Shown here one piece after another: positions 1 to 4,494 of a stretch of 6,706 nucleotides of DNA; positions within the stretch are counted from its first letter, which is position 1, and every line of letters starts with the position of its first letter. The translations under genes and the position numbers were made by a program. The notes under the pieces are model-generated. The model had not been told where the DNA came from. It made no database searches and worked only from the letters and a program-made list of their open reading frames with translations. Source of the stretch: Ktedonobacterales bacterium (GTDB lineage Bacteria; Chloroflexota; Ktedonobacteria; Ktedonobacterales; JADMIN01); NCBI GenBank assembly GCA_025450405.1, contig JANWHL010000279.1, forward strand, positions 1-6,706. Reading direction: 5' to 3'.

Positions 1-1421
1 CCGACCTGACGATCTGGCTCTACGCCTGGGCGCCGGGGAGCGACCGCTTCGCCGTCTTCTTCGCGGAGAAGCCCGGAGAGAACGGCTGGTATCGCGGGCA
101 GCTCGGCGTGGTGGCGGCGGAGGGCGGCGCCGTGCGCCAGATGGGCACGCTGGAACGGCAGGCGGCGGCGCTCGCGTGGTCGCCGGATGGCAAGAGACTC
201 ACCTTCGTCAAAGGCGAGTGGAGCGACCGCCCGCTCGTCGGCGGCGACCTCTGGAGTGTCACCGTGGGCGCTGATGCGGATGCGGATGGCGAGCCGCGCA
301 ACCTGACGCCGGGCGCCGAGGTCAGCGTGAGCTGGGCCGGATGGTTCCCCGAGGGCGACCGCCTGCTCGTCGTGGCGCACGACCGTGCCTGGTCACAGAT
401 CGGCGTCCTCGACGCGGAGGGTGGCGCGATCCACCCGCTGGCAACGGAGATCGTGGTCGGCGAGGCGTTCTGGCCCCAGGTCTCCGCGACCCCCGACCGG
501 CGGCACTTCGCCGCGCTGCGCACCGACCCCGAAACCCCGCCCGATCTCTGGCTGGGCGAGCTGACGGCTGGCCACAACGGCGCACGCGAGGGCATATCCT
601 GGCGGCGCTTGACCCGCCTCAACCCAATCGCCGAAGAGACCATGGAGCGGTACCCGACCGAGGTCATTCGCTACGCGGGCGCGGACGGCTGGCCCATCGA
701 CGCGGTGCTGATCATGCCGCGCGAGGCGAAGCGCGGCACCCCGCCGCCTCTGGTCGTGCTCGTCCACGGCGGTCCCTCCGCCGCCAACCGCGCGGCGTGG
801 TTCGGCCCGCGCGAGCCGCAGCTCTACGCCGCCGCCGGCTTCGCCGTCCTGCTGCCCAACTTCCGCGGCAGCCTGGGACGCGGGGTGGCCTTCGCCGACG
901 CGATCCTGGGCGATATGGGCGGCAAGGACCTCGAAGACGTGCTGTGTGGGGTCGAACATCTCGTCGCCGCGGGCCGCGTGGACGGCGACCGCGTCGGCAT
1001 CGCGGGCTGGAGCTATGGCGGCTTCGCCTCGGCCTGGGCCATCACCCAGACCACGCGGTTCAAGGCCGCCATGGTCGGAGCGGGCGTCACTGATTTCCAC
1101 AGCTTCCATGCCGAGTGCAACATCCCCGACTGGGACCGCCGCTTCATCGCCGCCGACCCGTACGCGGAACCGGAGGCGTACCGCGCGCGCTCGGCCATTA
1201 CCTTTGTTGAGCGCGTGACCACGCCCACGCTGATCCTGCACGGCGAGCAAGACCCGTGCGTCCCCGTCAACCAGGCCCACGCGTTCTACCGGGCGCTGCG
1301 CGAGCGCGGCGTGCCGGCCGAGCTGGTGGTCTACCCGCGTGAGGGCCACGGCGTGCGTGAGCGCGACCACGTCCGCGACATGATCGGGCGGCTGCTGGCC
1401 TGGTGGGAGCGGTGGCTTTAG
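1..1421 (+). CDS. S9 family serine peptidase (prolyl oligopeptidase / acylaminoacyl-peptidase type), 5' end missing
   Basis: The frame is open from base 3 to the TAG at 1419-1421, giving 472 visible residues. Full-length S9 enzymes usually have 600-700 residues, so about a quarter lies off the left edge. The GTG at 108 is an internal valine, because the upstream codons (LTIWLYAWAPGSDRF...) continue the propeller fold. Visible residues 1 to about 200 look like beta-propeller blades (AWSPDGKRLTF, WFPEGDRLLVV). From about 215 the alpha/beta-hydrolase domain follows, with an oxyanion-region HGGPSA motif. The triad is complete: Ser in GWSYGG (codon 1011-1013), Asp in HGEQDPCVP (1251-1253) and His in REGHGV (1347-1349). 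Members cleave short peptides or blocked N-termini after the propeller filters substrates by size. Cellular location cannot be judged without the N-terminus. The stop codon overlaps that of the convergent oxidoreductase gene. Family assignment is very secure; exact specificity is not. Confidence 0.95.
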   Translation, partial: DLTIWLYAWAPGSDRFAVFFAEKPGENGWYRGQLGVVAAEGGAVRQMGTLERQAAALAWSPDGKRLTFVKGEWSDRPLVGGDLWSVTVGADADADGEPRNLTPGAEVSVSWAGWFPEGDRLLVVAHDRAWSQIGVLDAEGGAIHPLATEIVVGEAFWPQVSATPDRRHFAALRTDPETPPDLWLGELTAGHNGAREGISWRRLTRLNPIAEETMERYPTEVIRYAGADGWPIDAVLIMPREAKRGTPPPLVVLVHGGPSAANRAAWFGPREPQLYAAAGFAVLLPNFRGSLGRGVAFADAILGDMGGKDLEDVLCGVEHLVAAGRVDGDRVGIAGWSYGGFASAWAITQTTRFKAAMVGAGVTDFHSFHAECNIPDWDRRFIAADPYAEPEAYRARSAITFVERVTTPTLILHGEQDPCVPVNQAHAFYRALRERGVPAELVVYPREGHGVRERDHVRDMIGRLLAWWERWL

Positions 1422-2767
1422 AGCACCATCGCCTCGTGCCGCGTCAGGCTGAAGTCGCGGCCTGGATTGAACGCGGCGAGATCGATCGTGTGCGCGTCGA
1501 ACGGCGCGGGCAGTCGCACGCGGCCGTCCACGGCATCCCCGGCGATGATCGCTTCCACCATGACGGCGGTGATCGGCGCGTGCATCAGGCCGTGGCCCGA
1601 GAAGCCCGCCGCATGCACCAGGTTCGGCACGCGCCAATCTTTCCCAATGAGCGGGTTGGCGTCCGGCGTCATGGCATAGTAGCCGGATGCCGTAGCCGTC
1701 AGCCCGCCGCACTCCGCCAGCCGCGGCGCGAAGGCGTCGATCTGCTCCAGGATGGCGTAGCCGTGGTTCTCAGTCCCGTGGGCGTGGTTGAAGCCGGGGG
1801 AGATGCGGTCCTGGTCCGCGTCCGTGAAGTCGGGCTCGGGGTCGGTCTCGTGCGACCAGGTGAGCAGCAGTTGGGGTCCGTCCGGCCGTGAGCAGGCGCC
1901 GCGTCCGGGGGCCAGACCGTAGATGGTCATGGGCAGGCGGTCCCACTCCTCGGCGGACATGATTGGCTCGTCGGGCCGCAGGGTGTAGAGGTAGCGCTTG
2001 GTCGGCGCGATGGCCAGCTCCATGCCGCCGAGCCACGTGCTCACGCGCGGCGCCCAGGCGTTGGTCGCGTTGACGAACCAGTCGCCCGCCACGGGACCGT
2101 CGGTGGTCTCCAGCGCCACAATGCGCCCGTCGCGGAGGAAGGCGTTGGTCACCTCCACGCCCTGGCGCACCTCCACGCCGAGCTCGCGGGCGCGGCGGAA
2201 CCCCTCGCCATAGATCAGGTGGGGCGCCAGAAAGCCGTCCTCCGCGCACCACGTCGCGCCAATCAGCCGGTCGGCCTCGATGTGCGGCCAGCGGCGCGCC
2301 ACCTCATCCGGCTCCAGCACTTCCACGGGCACGCCCAGGTCTTGCTGTAGCGCGGCGCGTTCCCGCGCGCGGTCCCATGCCTCCGCTGCCGCGCTGCGCA
2401 GCGCGGCAGGCGGCACGGCGCCGGCATGCCACCTGGACGCCGCCGCGTGGTCGGGGTCCTCATAGAGGAAGAGGTAGCCGTTCTGGCGGATCACCGGCTG
2501 GGTGTCGGCGGGTAGCGTTTCCAGGATTTCATGGAAGTGGGAATACCACCACTCAGAGTAGCGCATCCCGATGATGGTCTCGGCGACCCCGAACTGCGCG
2601 CGGATGCACGCCGACGATCGGCTCGACGACCCATTCCCAATAGCCGCCTTCTCCAGCGTCGTGACCCGGAATCCCCGCTCGGCCAGCCGCACCGCCGCGA
2701 GCGCGCCCGTCGACCCGCCCCCGATAATGACCACGCGGTCGCCCGCACCGCCCGCCCTCCCAGCCAT
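1418..2767 (-). CDS. FAD-dependent oxidoreductase of the DAO family (glycine/sarcosine oxidase-like)
   Basis: A 449-residue protein of typical length for single-domain DAO flavoenzymes. The N-terminal Rossmann motif is VVIIGGGSTG (G16-x-G18-x-x-G21), with Glu39 ending strand 2 (TTLEK) to bind the FAD ribose. An NGSSSRSSACIRAQFG stretch follows, as in sarcosine oxidase and glycine oxidase relatives. The C-terminus has the family signature GYYAMTPDANPLIG (from about residue 362) and AAGFSGHGLMHAP (about 386-398), which closes the FAD site. Such enzymes oxidise secondary or primary amines of amino acids to imines, passing electrons to O2 or an acceptor. The substrate here is unknown. There is no signal peptide or membrane segment, so it is probably cytoplasmic. 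The ATG at 2765-2767 is chosen because strong purine-rich RBS sequence lies just upstream and the Rossmann fold begins about 12 residues in. The TAA stop overlaps the convergent peptidase stop. Assignment to a hydrogen-cyanide synthase or sarcosine oxidase beta subfamily is possible but unproven. Confidence 0.93.
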   Translation of the reverse strand: MAGRAGGAGDRVVIIGGGSTGALAAVRLAERGFRVTTLEKAAIGNGSSSRSSACIRAQFGVAETIIGMRYSEWWYSHFHEILETLPADTQPVIRQNGYLFLYEDPDHAAASRWHAGAVPPAALRSAAAEAWDRARERAALQQDLGVPVEVLEPDEVARRWPHIEADRLIGATWCAEDGFLAPHLIYGEGFRRARELGVEVRQGVEVTNAFLRDGRIVALETTDGPVAGDWFVNATNAWAPRVSTWLGGMELAIAPTKRYLYTLRPDEPIMSAEEWDRLPMTIYGLAPGRGACSRPDGPQLLLTWSHETDPEPDFTDADQDRISPGFNHAHGTENHGYAILEQIDAFAPRLAECGGLTATASGYYAMTPDANPLIGKDWRVPNLVHAAGFSGHGLMHAPITAVMVEAIIAGDAVDGRVRLPAPFDAHTIDLAAFNPGRDFSLTRHEAMVL

Positions 2768-2769
2768 GT

Positions 2770-2781
2770 CCCTCCGCTCCT
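2770..2781 (-). promoter_or_regulatory. Ribosome binding site of the FAD oxidoreductase gene
   Basis: On the - strand the bases before the ATG at 2767 read AGGAGCGGAGGGAC. AGGAG (2777-2781) lies 9 nt from the start codon and a second GGAGG (2771-2775) lies 3 nt from it. The first has the better spacing. The segment is also the distal end of a diverged direct repeat (2770-2835), so this RBS appears to derive from repeat sequence. Confidence 0.7.
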
Positions 2782-2835
2782 GTCTCCCCTCACCATCGCC
2801 ACGGCCACGGGCGCGGGTGCGCTTTCCCGCTGCCC
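2770..2835 (-). repeat. Diverged direct repeat, copy A (adjacent to the oxidoreductase start)
   Basis: Read on the - strand, this copy runs GGGCAGCGGGAAAGCGC... through CCGCGCCCGTGGCCGTGG to ...TGGTGAGGGGAG and ends in the purine-rich RBS. Aligned by hand with copy B (2861-2925), the central 41 positions show about seven differences including one gap. Copies A and B keep the same order: a GC-rich core, then a TGG(T/A)(G/A)AGGGGAG purine block. Confidence 0.6.
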
Positions 2836-2849
2836 TTCAGCCACGCTCC

Positions 2850-2857
2850 AGTATACT
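2850..2857 (-). promoter_or_regulatory. Possible -10 element for the oxidoreductase gene (AGTATACT palindrome)
   Basis: AGTATACT is an AT island in otherwise very GC-rich sequence. On the - strand it contains TATACT (2855-2850), five of six matches to the sigma-70 -10 consensus, which would give a leader of about 75 nt. No good -35 hexamer lies 16-18 bp upstream, so this is weak. The island falls between repeat copies A and B. Confidence 0.3.
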
Positions 2858-2860
2858 ATC

Positions 2861-2925
2861 CCCTCCGGCTCCCCTTACCACTCGCGACGGCGACGGGCGC
2901 GGACGCGCACTCCAACTCCCGTCTC
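2861..2925 (-). repeat. Diverged direct repeat, copy B
   Basis: This is the middle copy of the array. It shares its distal two-thirds with copy A and its first 31 bases (2895-2925) with copy C, at 26 of 31 matching positions. The 13-base string CTCCGGCTCCCCT (+ strand) occurs exactly at 2863-2875 in this copy and again at 2945-2957 in copy C. Confidence 0.6.
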
Positions 2926-2929
2926 CCGG

Positions 2930-2960
2930 GGTCGCGGGCGCGCACTCCGGCTCCCCTCTC
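2930..2960 (-). repeat. Diverged direct repeat, partial copy C
   Basis: This is a shortened copy matching 2895-2925 of copy B with five mismatches over 31 bases. Its edge merges with the left arm of the 2953-2975 hairpin. Together, A, B and C account for most of the gene-free stretch 2768-2960. Confidence 0.55.
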
Positions 2961-2995
2961 TCACGGGGAGAGGGGTTGGGGTCCCCCATTGGGGG
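2953..2995. repeat. Palindromic intergenic repeat: two adjacent short hairpins
   Basis: CCCCTCTC (2953-2960) and GAGAGGGG (2968-2975) form a perfect 8-bp inverted repeat around a 7-base loop. CCCCC (2983-2987) and GGGGG (2991-2995) flank ATT as a second hairpin. Read on the - strand, the block opens with CCTCACCCCCAGCCCCC. I know this style of sequence from dispersed REP-like palindromic elements in Chloroflexota and some other bacteria. Without the rest of the genome, copy number cannot be checked. Confidence 0.55.
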
Positions 2996-3003
2996 CTGGG
3001 GGT

Positions 3004-3040
3004 GAGGTCCGCCCGCCGCGCGTGCGCACGCCTGGACCTC
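3004..3040 (-). terminator. Nested inverted repeat behind the cellulase gene, candidate terminator hairpin
   Basis: The outer arms GAGGTCC (3004-3010) and GGACCTC (3034-3040) are perfect complements. They enclose a perfect 12-bp palindrome, GCGTGCGCACGC (3020-3031). The block begins 24 bp past the cellulase stop, where a transcription end is expected. No T-run follows on the - strand (the next bases are ACCCCCAG), so it is not a standard intrinsic terminator. It could instead be an RNA-stabilising 3' hairpin or a protein-binding palindrome. Confidence 0.4.
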
Positions 3041-3064
3041 GCGCCAATGTTACACGATCCGCCA

Positions 3065-4378
3065 TCACGGCCAGCTGAACGCCTTCAGCACATCGCCGCC
3101 CTGGCTCCCACTCGGGCCCGCGCCTTGGCTGTCCGGCGCACCCAGCATCGGCCACTGGTACGCCGAGAGCACATGCACCTTGTCCTGATTCACCGTCGTC
3201 CAGTCCTGCCCCAGGATCCCGCCCGTGTCCCCGGAGTCTGGGTTCCAGCACCAGTAGGTGTAGTTGATCCGCTGGTCCTTGAGGAAACCAATCAGCGTGC
3301 GCATCCACTGGCCCTCGGGATCCTGGCCCACCGACCGCCCGCCAAATTCGCCCAGCAGCACCGGCGCGTTGCCCTCCTGCTGGAGATACGCCCAGTGCGT
3401 CTTCCAGACCCCCGCCAGGTTCAATGGAAAGTTCGAAGCCTGGAACCACGACTGCTCCCACACCTCCGGGCCATAATCGTGGGCCGAGTACACCAGCTTG
3501 TCTGGGTGCGAGAGGCGCACGGGGAACGCTTGCGCGCCTTCCAGGTTCCCGCCCCACCAGTACGAATCGCCGTGGTAGGTCTCAATCCCCTCGACCAGAA
3601 TAAGCCAGTTCGGGTTCGCCGCCAGCACCGCATCGCCCGCGCGCTCCGCCGCCAGCCGCCAGTCGGTGGCCAGATTGCCATCGCCCCAGGTGGCCGGCCC
3701 ATGCGGCTCATTGTGCAGATCCGCCCCGATCACCGTCGGATTCCCATGGTAGTGCCGGGCCAGCATCACCCAGTCGCCGATCCAGCGCGATTCCGGCACC
3801 GCGTCGGTATACCAGAGCGCCGATTGCCCCGCCGCCGTCGGCCGGTGCTGATCCAGAATGACGCGCAGCCCCACCTGGCCCGCGCCCTGGATGATCTTGT
3901 CCATCAGGGCCAGCCCGCGCAGCCCCTTGAGGTCGGGATTGATGCCGTAATCAATCCCCGTCGGCGCGCTCGCCGGATCGAATACTTGATTCGAGTAGGG
4001 CAGGCGAATCGTATTGAAACCCAGCCGCGCCATCTCGCGCAGCATGTCGCGCCAATTGCGCTTGTCCAGGCCGTGCGGCGCGTAGGCTTCCGTCTCGAAC
4101 CCAAACCAGTTCACCCCCGTCACATGGACGACATTCCCGGCGGCATCCACGAGATTCCCACCCCGCGTGCTCAGATACCCGCTCCCCGGCGTTGCCGATC
4201 TGGACCACGGAGGCACGGCGCACCCGCACAGGACCACGACCAGCAGCAGCACGACTCCCAGCGGCGCCAGTCCCCGCGGCGCCAGGCGCCTCCTCGCGCC
4301 CGCCCGTACTCTCGCGACCCATCCATTCGCCACGCTTCCCTGCGCCACCCACCTATTCGCGCGCGCCAGATATGACAT
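3065..4378 (-). CDS. GH5 family endo-beta-1,4-glucanase (cellulase, Acidothermus E1-like), predicted lipoprotein
   Basis: 437 residues from the ATG at 4378, or 451 from the ATG at 4420. I prefer 4378 because GGAAGGAG lies 11 nt upstream, while 4420 has only weak purines before it. After a long Arg-rich region comes a hydrophobic stretch (LGVVLLLVVVL) ending in LCGC, a lipobox-like site with Cys53 as the probable lipidated residue. The enzyme would then sit on the outer face of the membrane. The GH5 domain begins near residue 63 (YLSTRGGNLVDAAG). Family marks are NWFGFE, GFNTIRLPYS, DLHNEPHG (acid/base Glu224), GDSYWWGGNL, YSAHDYGPE, LLGEFGG (nucleophile Glu344) and CWNPDSGDTGGIL. From memory these closely match Acidothermus E1 (GH5 subfamily 1), including the 120-residue gap between the two glutamates. 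The reaction is internal hydrolysis of cellulose-type beta-1,4-glucan with retention. There is no carbohydrate-binding module, and the protein ends about 30 residues after the barrel. Confidence 0.94.
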   Translation of the reverse strand: MSYLARANRWVAQGSVANGWVARVRAGARRRLAPRGLAPLGVVLLLVVVLCGCAVPPWSRSATPGSGYLSTRGGNLVDAAGNVVHVTGVNWFGFETEAYAPHGLDKRNWRDMLREMARLGFNTIRLPYSNQVFDPASAPTGIDYGINPDLKGLRGLALMDKIIQGAGQVGLRVILDQHRPTAAGQSALWYTDAVPESRWIGDWVMLARHYHGNPTVIGADLHNEPHGPATWGDGNLATDWRLAAERAGDAVLAANPNWLILVEGIETYHGDSYWWGGNLEGAQAFPVRLSHPDKLVYSAHDYGPEVWEQSWFQASNFPLNLAGVWKTHWAYLQQEGNAPVLLGEFGGRSVGQDPEGQWMRTLIGFLKDQRINYTYWCWNPDSGDTGGILGQDWTTVNQDKVHVLSAYQWPMLGAPDSQGAGPSGSQGGDVLKAFSWP

Positions 4379-4383
4379 ATGAC

Positions 4384-4436
4384 CAGATACTCCTTCCAAA
4401 AGTGTGTCGGGATCCTGCATCCGCTGAAAGTATCTG
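4384..4436 (-). promoter_or_regulatory. Inverted repeat in the cellulase leader overlapping the RBS
   Basis: CAGATACT (4384-4391) and AGTATCTG (4429-4436) on the + strand are perfect 8-bp complements 37 bases apart. In the - strand mRNA they can pair, with two further G-U pairs extending into the GGAG of the ribosome binding site. A third GATACT lies at 4452-4457. This may be an RNA switch-like hairpin, an operator with spaced half-sites, or chance. Confidence 0.35.
4390..4397 (-). promoter_or_regulatory. Ribosome binding site deciding the cellulase start
   Basis: On the - strand GGAAGGAG precedes the ATG at 4376-4378 by 11 nt. This is slightly long but much better than anything in front of the alternative in-frame ATG at 4418-4420. 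The last bases of this site are also part of an inverted repeat arm (4384-4391). Confidence 0.6.
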
Positions 4437-4494
4437 TCGTCTGAATTACGTGATACTTACGCAATCCTTACACTTTGCCTCACCATACTGTGGC

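Larger units (their letters stand above)
4379..4494 (-). promoter_or_regulatory. AT-richer intergenic region, probable location of the cellulase promoter
   Basis: This gap between the kinase stop and the cellulase start is clearly richer in A+T, especially 4430-4480, than the surrounding genes, as promoter regions of GC-rich genomes often are. I could not find a convincing paired -35/-10. TTGCGT (- strand, about 4470) has no -10 at the right distance. The region suggests that the cellulase has its own promoter rather than relying on the kinase transcript. Confidence 0.35.

Noticed and set aside
108..110. GTG at 108 as the true start of the peptidase
   Set aside because: The frame is open to the left edge with propeller-like sequence, and the protein would lack part of the propeller.
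393..1712. A 439-codon - strand frame opposite the peptidase
   Set aside because: The peptidase frame carries a complete catalytic triad. The antisense product is low-complexity Arg/Ala/Gly sequence and overlaps the true oxidoreductase gene in another frame.
2930..2960. The three repeats as a CRISPR array
   Set aside because: Copies are diverged, unequal in length and not separated by uniform unique spacers, and no cas genes are present.
2571..3005. A small protein gene reading from inside the oxidoreductase into the repeat region (+ strand)
   Set aside because: It has no ribosome binding site that I can see, no domain and Pro/Arg/Ser-rich repeat-derived sequence.
2531..4375. A 614-codon open frame on the + strand opposite the cellulase and part of the oxidoreductase
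   Set aside because: Its translation is rich in Arg/Pro/His with no recognisable domain, and it mirrors the codon phase of real genes on the other strand. Long antisense frames are expected at this GC content.
4418..4420. ATG at 4420 as the preferred cellulase start
   Set aside because: It has only a weak purine stretch upstream, while the ATG at 4378 has GGAAGGAG in front. It is kept as an alternative and not excluded.
4379..4494. A tRNA or small structured RNA gene in the gap before the cellulase
   Set aside because: No cloverleaf arms or TTC loop signature could be found on either strand. The only structure is the 8-bp inverted repeat already listed.
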